Shown here in pieces: positions 1 through 9,800 of a stretch of DNA of 64,000 nucleotides; position 1 is the first letter of the stretch; each line of letters starts with the position of its first letter. This stretch comes from an uncultured Gemella sp. (GTDB lineage: Bacteria > Bacillota > Bacilli > Staphylococcales > Gemellaceae), in contig USNF01000001.1 in assembly GCA_900555985.1 (NCBI GenBank), forward strand, positions 144,377 to 208,376, read 5' to 3'. The notes below the pieces were generated by a model, which saw only the letters and a list, made by a program, of their open reading frames with translations, had not been told where the DNA came from and made no database searches. The position numbers and the translations under genes are program-made.

Positions 1-43
1 ATGAACCAAGAATTCTTTTAAGTTGTTGTACGGAAATGCTCAT
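1..43 (-). CDS. Partial CDS, N-terminus only
   Basis: The start of a minus-strand gene that runs off the left edge. The ATG at 43 follows an AAAGGAG ribosome-binding site, and only 14 residues (MSISVQQLKRILGS) are visible. It has its own promoter and lies after the terminators of the Pro/Thr/Glu-rich protein gene, so it begins a new transcription unit. Too short to assign a function. Confidence 0.7.
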   Translation of the reverse strand, partial: MSISVQQLKRILGS

Positions 44-62
44 TATTGTCTCCTTTAAGAAA

Positions 63-91
63 ATAATATATTATTTAAATTTACTAGACAA
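63..91 (-). promoter_or_regulatory. Sigma70-like promoter for the leftmost gene
   Basis: On the minus strand a TTGTCT -35 (91 to 86), a 17-nt spacer and a TATTAT -10 (68 to 63) lie just upstream of the ATG at 43. Transcription would start near 56, giving a very short leader that contains the AAAGGAG site. Confidence 0.5.
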
Positions 92-109
92 AAAATATAC
101 TGTCTCTTC

Positions 110-182
110 ATCAACTGTGTTAGACTCAATCATTTGATTGAGTCTATCATAGTTGATTAGGACAGCCTTATTTAAGACTGTC
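110..182 (-). terminator. Double hairpin terminator after the Pro/Thr/Glu-rich protein gene
   Basis: Two hairpins follow the stop at 214 in the minus-strand transcript. The first (182 to 161) has a 9-bp stem with one G-U pair and an AAAT loop. The second is a perfect 10-bp stem (145-136 with 131-122) nested inside outer arms at 157-151 and 116-110. A clear U-run is absent, so termination or mRNA 3'-end protection are both possible. Confidence 0.5.
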
Positions 183-213
183 ATAAGTATAATCTTTTTA
201 TATTAATAAAATA

Positions 214-2037
214 TTATAGATGGCTTTCAGAATCTTCATGTGTAGGTTCTTCAGCAGCTTCAGCTACAGGAGTTGCTTCTGGATTAACTACTGGAGTTTC
301 TGTGTGAGCTTCTTCTGTAGAAGGAACTGCTGGTTGTTCAACATGAGTTTCTTCACCTGTTGCTGGTACAACTGGTGCAGCTTCATGAGTTTCTCCATTA
401 GTTACAGGAGTTTCTGTATGTGTTTCTTCAGTAGTAGAAGGTTGAGCTGGAGTAGTTTCATGAGATTCAACTGGAGCTGTTTCTTCATGATGTTCACCTT
501 CTACAGGAGCTGTTTCATGTGTACCTTCAGATGGTACTACAGGGGCTACTGGTTGAGTTTCTTCATGATGTTCTGGAGCTGGAGTTACTGTTTCATGATG
601 TTCTTCAGCATGTGTTCCTTCTGCTGGAGTTTCTGTATGAGTGCCTTCGGCTGGTACAACAGGAGCTACAGGTTGTTCTGTATGAGTTTCGTCTTTAGGA
701 GTTGCAGGATTTTCTTCATGTTTTTCGCCAGTAGAAGGTTTTTCTGTTTCACCATCACGAGCTTTTTCATAAATATCTTTCATGAAATCATCATCAATAG
801 TTTCGTTATCTTCTTCTTCTTTTTTGTCTTCAGAAGGTTTTTCTTCTTTACCAGTTTCTGGTTTGGCAGGTTCATCTTCTTTTTTACCTGTCTTTTCACC
901 AGGAGTTACAGGAGTTTCTGTATGAGTATTTTCGCCTGGAGTTACAGGAGTGTTTTCGTGTTTTTCACTTGGATTTTCTGTATTACCACCAGTAGAAGGT
1001 TCTACAGTTGTACCACCATTATCTACTTTTGCTTTTTCTTGTGGCCAAATAGATGCTACATATAAACGAGTATATTCTTCACCATTAACCATAAAGGAAA
1101 TTTTTTGTTCAATAGTAGATTGAGGAATATTAACTGTAATTGTATTTGCTGGTTCAATTTCTTTTAATTCATTTGTAGCCAAATTCAAGAAAGAAAGTTT
1201 CTTGATATTGCTTAAATCTTTAATAGAAATTTTGAATTTTTGTTTTTGTTGTTTAGCTTTATCATAATAAACAACAATATTCGCTACAGTTTGACCTTTA
1301 TCATCAACAGTAGTATCTGTTTTATTGCCATTGTTCTCAGCAGGAACATATTTGTAATTATCGAGGTTTACAACTGTACCTTCGTCATTGTCATTAACAA
1401 CAGGTTTAGTATTACCTTGATTTGTAGTTGTAGTAGTTTCTGGCATGTTGTTACCGCTTGGCAAGGTTGTATTATTATGGTCATCTACAACGCTAGTATT
1501 TTTTTCCTTTGGTTTGCTCATGTCAACAACTGTTGAAGTAGTATTATCAGGAACATCACCTTTATAATTAGGTTTTACAACTGCGTTATTATTTGTAGTG
1601 GAACCAGAATTAGTATCTCCTTGCTTCCCTTTCTTAATAATATCTTCCGATGCTAAGTTAGCAGCGTCAAGTAAATCTTTTAAATCTTTAGCTTGAGCTT
1701 TATCACTCGCACCCCAAAGTAAACTAGATGCAAGTTCTTTAATATTAGCGATTGCTTTAAGACGTTCTTCTTGAGACATACCGCCATCACCATAAGCTGC
1801 TTGTACTTTTTTACAAACTGCTTTGGCAGTAGCTCTATTAGCGTCTTTATCAAGCATAGCTAAGTCAAACCAAGCCATCAAAATATTATATAACAATTGG
1901 GCATATTCAATTGTTCTATCATTTTGAGGCAAAGTATTTGCTTTTGCTTCAATAAGTTCAGTAAAAAATGCATCTAGGTTTTTTACTGTTGCATAAAACT
2001 TACGAAGCGGAGTTGTATACAACTCTAAATTTTGCAT
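214..2037 (-). CDS. Pro/Thr/Glu/His-rich repeat virion protein
   Basis: 607 residues. The N-terminal 135 residues look helical and globular. A short beta-rich domain follows at about residues 225-330. The C-terminal 270 residues are low-complexity repeats built on HTETPV, PVTPGE and EEHHET units, strongly acidic and proline-rich. Such tails usually form extended, flexible stalks or linkers. It is the last gene of the tail/baseplate cluster, directly after the glucosaminidase, so a baseplate, fibre or surface-decoration role is likely (inference). I do not recognise the family. The ATG has an AAAAGGAG site upstream. The repeats make it prone to length variation. Confidence 0.75.
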   Translation of the reverse strand: MQNLELYTTPLRKFYATVKNLDAFFTELIEAKANTLPQNDRTIEYAQLLYNILMAWFDLAMLDKDANRATAKAVCKKVQAAYGDGGMSQEERLKAIANIKELASSLLWGASDKAQAKDLKDLLDAANLASEDIIKKGKQGDTNSGSTTNNNAVVKPNYKGDVPDNTTSTVVDMSKPKEKNTSVVDDHNNTTLPSGNNMPETTTTTNQGNTKPVVNDNDEGTVVNLDNYKYVPAENNGNKTDTTVDDKGQTVANIVVYYDKAKQQKQKFKISIKDLSNIKKLSFLNLATNELKEIEPANTITVNIPQSTIEQKISFMVNGEEYTRLYVASIWPQEKAKVDNGGTTVEPSTGGNTENPSEKHENTPVTPGENTHTETPVTPGEKTGKKEDEPAKPETGKEEKPSEDKKEEEDNETIDDDFMKDIYEKARDGETEKPSTGEKHEENPATPKDETHTEQPVAPVVPAEGTHTETPAEGTHAEEHHETVTPAPEHHEETQPVAPVVPSEGTHETAPVEGEHHEETAPVESHETTPAQPSTTEETHTETPVTNGETHEAAPVVPATGEETHVEQPAVPSTEEAHTETPVVNPEATPVAEAAEEPTHEDSESHL

Positions 2038-2137
2038 ATGCTATGCTCCTTTTAATAAAAGATAAACAACAAAAAAATAATTGTTCTATTACAATATTAC
2101 TTTATACTTTAAATGTATTTTATGAAAATCAAAAATA

Positions 2138-3445
2138 TTATTGTCCTTGAACTTCTCTAAGAGCGTCAATAAAACCTTTTGCATATGCTCCGCCTTCATC
2201 ATCGCTATCAATAAAATAACCACCAGCTTTCATCAATTCATAATATTTTTGAGGGTCATTATTTTGCGATGCATTAACTAATTCTTGACCATATTGTTCA
2301 TAAACAATTGTATGATTTGTAAATGCTTCTGCACATTGTTGTGCATTTGTATAAAAACCAAAACCAGTTGATGTCATACCAGAGCCAGCGTCCCAACGAA
2401 CATTACCGTAGTTATAGTTACCATTAGGGTCATTTTCTTTACCAGACTCATGAATAAATTGGGCAAGAATAAAATCTAATGAAATACCAGATAGTTTAGC
2501 AGTAGCTTTAGCTGCATCCATCAATTGGTCACCAACTTGAATATTGCCAATTGATACTTGACGAGTAGATGCAGTAATAGGTCCATGACCACTACTACCA
2601 CCTATACCAGAACCACCATCTTTATCAGCTCCATAACGACCATATTTAGCATCGTCACGTTTAAGACCTTCTTTCCCAATACGAGAAGCTTTATCTTCAA
2701 TTTTAGCATTAACTTGATAGCCTTTTTTAGATAAAGCAAGAATATCTTCTTTTACTTGTAATGGGTCATCAATTTTTAGTGCAGAATTAATATCAGGTAC
2801 ATTTAATTTTGGTCCAAATGGAGCAATGCGTGCTGGACGTCTAATCATCATATAACGTCCTAATTGTCTATCCCAAGCACGAACTAATACATAGCCTGCC
2901 ATAGTAAAATTACCTACAGTAGCAAATTGATTATCTTGCAATGGTACAGTTTTAAATCCTGTAAATTCATATAAATTAGGATTTAATTTATGATTATTAA
3001 TAACCATTTCATCTGTGAAAAATTTAACTCGGTTAGAAGTCGTTACTGTTTCTAATCCTATTGTATCTACTGTACCAGATGGATTCATTTTAATTTGAGC
3101 TTGTTTACCAGCTGCTAAAGAGATTTGGCCGTTTTCACGGAGAGCCATAGAAGAACCATATTCTTCATTTACAAAACCTTTTTCTGTTGTTCTACCAATA
3201 TATTTAGACTTGTCTTTAATTTCATCTAATTTAGTATTAAACCCCTGTGGTTCATCAGCTTCTAATGTGACGTCAATAATAGATTTTGTATTATCAGAAA
3301 CAGCGTCACCAACAGTTTGTGGCATTGTTTCTTTAGGTTGTTCTTGATTAGGAATTGTTTGCTCTTCTTTTTTAGCTTCTATTTTTTTATCTGGATTATT
3401 TATTTTTTTATTTTTGTCATCAACAGGTTTATCTTTAAATCCCAT
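2138..3445 (-). CDS. Tail-associated glucosaminidase-like peptidoglycan hydrolase
   Basis: 435 residues from the ATG at 3445. The longer frame to 3487 lacks a ribosome-binding site, whereas AAAGGAG sits before 3445 and overlaps the stop of the gene upstream. The N-terminal 60 residues are Lys/Glu/Pro-rich linker. The middle resembles a virion scaffold domain. The C-terminal 135 residues match the GH73/FlgJ-like glucosaminidase pattern: an LAQFIHESG motif with the probable catalytic Glu at about residue 333, then NYNYGNVRW, the counterpart of the family's N-x-FGIK block. It would cut the glycan strands of the cell wall during DNA entry. The position after the hub and spike genes supports a tail-tip lysin rather than a holin-linked endolysin. 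Confidence 0.8.
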   Translation of the reverse strand: MGFKDKPVDDKNKKINNPDKKIEAKKEEQTIPNQEQPKETMPQTVGDAVSDNTKSIIDVTLEADEPQGFNTKLDEIKDKSKYIGRTTEKGFVNEEYGSSMALRENGQISLAAGKQAQIKMNPSGTVDTIGLETVTTSNRVKFFTDEMVINNHKLNPNLYEFTGFKTVPLQDNQFATVGNFTMAGYVLVRAWDRQLGRYMMIRRPARIAPFGPKLNVPDINSALKIDDPLQVKEDILALSKKGYQVNAKIEDKASRIGKEGLKRDDAKYGRYGADKDGGSGIGGSSGHGPITASTRQVSIGNIQVGDQLMDAAKATAKLSGISLDFILAQFIHESGKENDPNGNYNYGNVRWDAGSGMTSTGFGFYTNAQQCAEAFTNHTIVYEQYGQELVNASQNNDPQKYYELMKAGGYFIDSDDEGGAYAKGFIDALREVQGQ

Positions 3446-3456
3446 TAAAATCTCCT

Positions 3457-3831
3457 TTACATGATAGAGCCACCAGCTGGTCTGCATCCCTCTTTATCGG
3501 AATATATATCTTGTTTGATTTCCATATTAGAACGAACATCCATATTGTAGTTACCAATATGTCGTGCAATAACTACACAAGTATTTTGTGATTCTTCGAT
3601 TAATACTTTATCTTTAACAGATGGAAACCAATCTGTACCAGAGCCATATAATCTGACAACTACGTTTTCTTTATTTGTTTTATTTCCTTTACGGTCTAAA
3701 TATATAATATCGACCATATTATTTTCTTCATGTGTATTAGTTACTTCTGCCACTAATGTAACTTTTTCATAGTTATTTTTAATGAGTGGATTTACTATAT
3801 TTTGATTAATTGTATGTTTTATACTAGGCAT
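3457..3831 (-). CDS. Baseplate spike-like OB-fold protein
   Basis: 124 residues. The start is ATG 3831 with AAAAGGAAAT upstream; a longer frame to 3867 has no site. The sequence is a compact beta-barrel type: residues 20-105 alternate hydrophobic strands (VTLVAEVTN, MVDIIYLDR, VVVRLYG, KVLIEES, CVVIARHIG), the pattern seen in gp5/gpV N-terminal OB domains that plug the tail hub. The gene lies between the giant hub and the glucosaminidase, as in many contractile-tail clusters. The stop codon overlaps the next gene's ribosome-binding site, so the two are translationally coupled. Assignment rests on length, strand pattern and context. Confidence 0.55.
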   Translation of the reverse strand: MPSIKHTINQNIVNPLIKNNYEKVTLVAEVTNTHEENNMVDIIYLDRKGNKTNKENVVVRLYGSGTDWFPSVKDKVLIEESQNTCVVIARHIGNYNMDVRSNMEIKQDIYSDKEGCRPAGGSIM

Positions 3832-3851
3832 ATATTTCCTTTTTATATGTA

Positions 3852-3886
3852 AATAAAGAGTAGACAAAAGATATCTACTCTTTATT
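3852..3886 (-). terminator. Terminator after the giant hub gene
   Basis: A perfect 13-bp stem (3886-3874 with 3864-3852) with a 9-nt loop lies 9 nt after the hub stop. The following minus-strand bases are T-rich. Confidence 0.65.
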
Positions 3887-3894
3887 ATATCATA

Positions 3895-6800
3895 TTATTT
3901 TAATAGTTTTAATAAAGATTCTTCGATATCTTGATGAAGACCTAGGCCAGATGTGCCATCCATATCTTCCATATCAAATGTTAATTTTTTAATTTCTGAT
4001 GGACGTTCTTCTTTTGTTTGTTCACCAATTCTATCTTTATTAGTTTTATTTTCTGCTTCAGGATTTGTTTTAATTATATCACCACTGTCATCCCATGCTT
4101 TTGGTTGTACAATTAATGGGAATCGACAAGATATAACTGTTTTATTATTTCCTAAATCTTTTGAGTCAAAGATAACTGGATTTAAAGACGCATTGTCTTT
4201 TGCATCCAATTCAATTTCCTCATGGAATTCTTTAATAGCTTTCGCAAGTGCAGGGGCTGCTTTATCTACACCATGAAGAATAAATGTATAGCCTGCACCA
4301 GCTACTGATTTATCATCAGCAATACGTAATGCAGATTCGAGAGCAATAAATGAAGTTTTTGTTTCTTCGTAATTTTCATATGGGTCAGAAGCATTAGCTG
4401 CTGGCATATTATTTTTTGCTCTTCGAATTAATTCAAATAATATATTTAAAGCTTCTGGATTTAACATAGGAATATCTAAAATGTTTTTTCCATCTTGTCT
4501 TGTTTCTACGATTTGTTTGATATAAGCATCTTGTCCATCGAAACGAACATTTGATGTTTTAACATTTTTACCTTGATTAAGTCCAGGAGTTTCGTGAATG
4601 ATTTTAAAGAAACCTTCTTTAATGTATGGAGCTAAACGAACATCTTTAGAGATTAATCGATTACGTTTTAATTTATTACTAGCTAACCAATTTTGGTCAG
4701 TGTCCATATTGAAATAATCATAAGATGCTTTAATGGATTCTGGGTCATCATAATCAGCCCGTTGATTAATTTGCATTTGGCGATAATCTGTTTTAGATAA
4801 TGTTTTTTGTTCATTAGTACCATCATTAGAAGCCATAATAGACTTTACTTTATTAGCAAAACGATTACCAGATTTATATTTATCATATTCATCTGTTGTT
4901 TTATTTGCATTATTTACAGCATCTTCAGTATCTTTATTTGAATTAGATTCATATTTATCTGCTGTTTCTTGCAATTCTTCTGGAATTAAGAAGTATTTTA
5001 ATCCACGAGCAATGCCGAATCCACTATCAACTTCACCACTACCAAATACAGTATTAATAGCACTTTCAAGAAGACCTTGTTGATTAGCAGTTCTTGAACC
5101 ATACACTAAACCTTTTTGACCATTAACCCCAGCTGTCCAAGGAATACCGTATCTTTGTAATGGATACATTTTTACGACTTGTAAATTTTTAGCAAATCTA
5201 TTAAAACGTATCATGGCAAATTCAGCTACCATTAATATTTCACCAGCAAATGGAATTAATTTAGAACCTACTTTTAGTAAACCTTTGCCAGCTGTTTTAA
5301 ATATGGAACTAGCTACCTTTTTAGATATTTTAGTTTTTAATTTAAAATTAAGATTTTTAACACTCTTGATTTTACCAATTACTTTAGCTTTTTTAGCTGA
5401 TGCAGAATCTTTACCTAGCTGAACAATATCATCTTTAGCTTGTCGTAATTTATCACCAAATGTCTTCTCTTGCATTTTGTTAGATGTCCAATATTCTTTA
5501 GTTTGTGTTCTAACTGCTTTAAAAGAATCTTTTAAAACACATACACTATGAGTAGCAGCTACTGCAAATACAGCCATATTGGATAAATCACGGAATATAG
5601 AATGAGTTGCATTTTCGAATTCATCATCTACAGTAACAATACATTCAGGAGAAATAGCAGTAGTAAAACCTTCACTACTAATCATGTGAGATACTTCTTT
5701 TACGATAGCTTGTCCACGAATACCATTGACTTCATCATATACGTAAATTCTATCTAGTGGATTTACAGATGGGTCACCCACAACAATCATATCGCCTGCA
5801 TACATTCTAGCAACGGCTTGTCGTAAACCAGATGCTGTCATTTTCCAAGCGATATTTTGATTATTATTAACCATGCCTTTATCATCTTGTGCACCAAAGA
5901 TATCAAACATACTTAAAAAATCTTCTACGTATTCATTATTAAATAATGAGTTAGTGATAGTTCCAAGATATGGGATACCTTTTGTAATTAAACCAGTATC
6001 GTATGTCATCGTTCTTTGAGCATCTGGATAAATATCGATGTCTGCATATAATGGTCCAATTTTTTCTTGGCTAACAGAATTAAAAGAACCACTGTTTTGA
6101 TATAAACCAACAGCAACAGTATGCATATCTTTAACAGATGTTACCCAACCATTTTGAATAATATCTTGGTAAGAATTATAAATATGGAATTGTTGGAATG
6201 GTTTTCTTTTTTCTACGATAGTATTTGTGTTTTTATCCCTAGCGTAATCATACGCATAATAGTATCTATTCATACCCATAAATACTGTTTGACGTAAACC
6301 AAAGTTTCTAATACCAGCTAGTGCATCAGGATTTAATGATTTAGCGATATGAATTACATCCCAAGGAGAACGACCAAATACATCGAATGAGATTTGAATT
6401 TGTTGACCATCGGCTACAATTTCTCCATCATCGACTTTATTGGGAGCTGTTACAGAGAAAATGTTTTGACATGGCTCACCAGATTTAAAGATATCTGTAA
6501 AATCAGGATTACCGAAATTAGTAATACCAAATGCATTTCTATCTATATAATCAGATACGATAGGAATATGAGAACCAAGTCGTTTTAAAAATCCACCGCG
6601 CTGTGTAAATAACCCACGAACAATATTAATAGGAGAGTCTGTATTGGCAAAAGCACCGACTAAATCATCTTGTCTTGGTAGATGATAAGCTTCCATATCT
6701 TCTAAAATAGGATTAATTAATTCTTGTCCATATCCAGAACACTGTAATATAACTTTATCTTCAGCAGATACTTCTGCGATGACGCCATTAAATACAGTTG

Positions 6801-9800
6801 GCATTAAATTAGGATTGGCTCCATAACCAAGTTTAATTGTTAATTTCGTACCTGGTACTAACCGCAAGGCAGGTTTTACATCTTTAATTTTACGTTCTCG
6901 TTCTTCTATTTTTTCCTGTTCGTTAGGAATAACAATAGGAGTTACGATATCTGCAAATGCATCCATCAATGTAAGATTTGATGTATCTGGATAAATAGAG
7001 TCATCGCCAGTTAATAAGAATGAGCCATAAAAATTGCTCATTTCAATTTCTGCCACATCTACTGGATTATCTTTAGAACGAGTAACGGCAATAGAACCTA
7101 ATGCATTATTATTATAATAATTATCGTGTAAATGCCATTTACCAACATCACGTCCTTCATCAATAAGCATCATATAGAATGTAGGGAATGCTCTTAACAT
7201 TCGACCTCTAGCATCATATACAATCATATCGTGACAAGCATGCGATGCATATGTCGTTACATTTTCAGCTGCTTCTATATATTTTTTTTCATATATAGTG
7301 TTAATCATTTTATTAACGACTTTATCTTGTGATACGCCAGATGTATTAATATCTTTAATTCTTCCTAGACCAGCCAATGCCATAATTGTTTTTCTAAATA
7401 CCATAGCACTTGTTTCGTTAGGGTTAATTGTTTTGCCTGGAATAACGCAACCCTTTTGATAAGAAGATAATGCATTATATTCTTTAGCTTTAATACGGCT
7501 TAATAATTTAGAATCGCCATCACAAGCTGTTAATAGATTAGCTACAAATATTTTACCACTATCGATTTGATATTCATTCTTTTTAAAGAATTCAATATTT
7601 TTAAGAAGTTGTTCATCTACATTACTAGAGACACCAGATTTTTTATATTGGTTTTGAATATCGAGTTCTGTAACAGATGTTTTTCTTAATACATCAGAAT
7701 TAATAGATGGATATACATATTCTTGTGTTAATCTTGCTAACCAATAAAATACTAACCGTAAATAAGCAATTGTTGCGAATTTAGTATTGACGATACAATT
7801 TAATTTATAGTCAGGTACTGCATTTTTATTGGCTCTATAATATGGGTCAAGTACGAACATAGCACTGTTAATTTTTTCTTTATTATTATCAGTAGCTACA
7901 TTATTATTTTCTTCGCCAGTGATATTATTAATCGCATCTTGTGAATACATTTTAAATCTAAATGTACCGAACTCTAATCCTTGTTCTACAGCTTCACCAA
8001 CTGTGTATGCATATCTTCTTTCAGAGGCATCTTGTGTTAATCCATTGATGACAGCAATGAAAGTAGAATTAGGTTTCCAATCTGTTGCTTTTTGTTTACT
8101 AGAATATTCTTTATCAGCTGTTGCATTACAAGCAGCGGCATAAATAATATCGCTTACTACAGATAAGAAATTATCATTTATATTAATATATAAGGCATTA
8201 CATAGAGCTTTTACAGCATCAAATTCGAACCAATATTTTACATAACTATAAATAGTACTTTTATCATTAACTCTTGCGATATCAAAGAAATCTTTCCCTT
8301 TTTCTAAGAATACAGTATCTTTTGTGATATCTAATATTTTATCAGAGTCTTTTAATGTAATCGGAGTTTGTTCAAGATAATATAAGAAGTCATTAGCGGC
8401 TGAAGTAGATTTTTCAATTTGTTCACTAACCCATTCACCTTCTGTAATTTTTTTACCTTCTTTTGCTATTTCTGCTTGTACATGAGCAGATGTAGTAGCG
8501 TCTTTATTATCTTTATTTTCTACGCTTTCTTTTTTAGCATTTTTTGGATTACCGAAAATATCTTTACCTTGTTTGATATCAGTAGATTTTTGTATTTCTA
8601 ATTTATTACTTTCTGTATTATGTTTTTCTAAAGAATTATTAGTATCTGGTTCTGGTGGTTTTTTATATTTATCGGTTGCAGATAACAAGGCTATAGCTTG
8701 TTCTTCTGTATATTTATTTTTAATTAAAAAATCTATATCATTTTGTTTAAAGAACTTACCATTAGGAGCTTGTATTTTAGAATCAGGGCCGTTATCTGTT
8801 AATGCTTCATCAGCTTTTTTGCGAGCGATATTAGATTTTAATTCTTTATCGTATTTTCGTTCTAAGAAAATAGTTTTAATATCTTTACATACTTCCCATG
8901 CATCAAGATTAGTTTCTTGACCTTTTTGATGAGCCGCTTGTTTTAGATTTTCATTAAGTTTTTTTAATGCTATTTTTTTAGATGCTTCTTTAGCATCATT
9001 CATTTGAGATTGCTGTTCTTTAGCAATGTCATTCATATTTTGAATCGATGTGCCTAAACCATCTTTAGCAATTAAATCAAATTGAGCACCAGACTCATCA
9101 GTAATTGTTTGGTCACCATTTAATAGTCCATCTGGTTTAATTAATTTCAAAACAGATTCTCTTAATACTTGAGAAGTTAATGGGGCTAAGTATACAAAAT
9201 AAAAATCAGGGTCTACATAAATTCTATCGTCTTGGAATAAATAACGAGTAAATTTAAAACCTAGTTTTTCTAATTCAGAAACTTTAGGTAACTCTAAATC
9301 TGGATATACTTCTACTTGTCCAATCACTTGTTTTAGCATTTCGAAGTTAGCTAAATTAGTATCTTTATATTCATCTTGGAACCAAGAACGCTCTTTCCAT
9401 CCAGAGTTAATACCTTCGATAGCAGACATTGCTTCACGTTGACGTAATGTTCTATCTACAGAAATCATAGAGATATTAATTTCATACCATCCTGGGGAGC
9501 CTTTAATTGTATCTACTTCGATAGAATGTGGCAGTACATCATTAATATCAATTAATTTTGTAATTTCTGATTCTATCTTTAATGGATAGCATGGAAGAAT
9601 CATTCTATATTTTTTTTCATATAAATTAATAGTTCTTGATAATCGAGATAAATAAGAAGCTGTTTCTTTATTATTTGTTACCATTTTTACATTAAACATG
9701 GTACTTGTGCCACCCATGTATTGACTAGATAATCCAGACCCATTTAATGTGTTAACGGTAGCGAAATTATTACTAAAAATAGTTTGATAATCTGTAACAA

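Noticed and set aside
220..1065. A 281-codon plus-strand frame opposite the Pro/Thr/Glu-rich gene
   Set aside because: It mirrors the repeats on the other strand, gives an implausible Phe/Ser/Cys/Tyr-rich product and has no ribosome-binding site. The same reasoning removes all plus-strand frames from 1 to 55,000.
2138..3487. Longer start at 3487 for the glucosaminidase-like gene
   Set aside because: It would overlap the upstream gene without a ribosome-binding site, while ATG 3445 has AAAGGAG at good distance.
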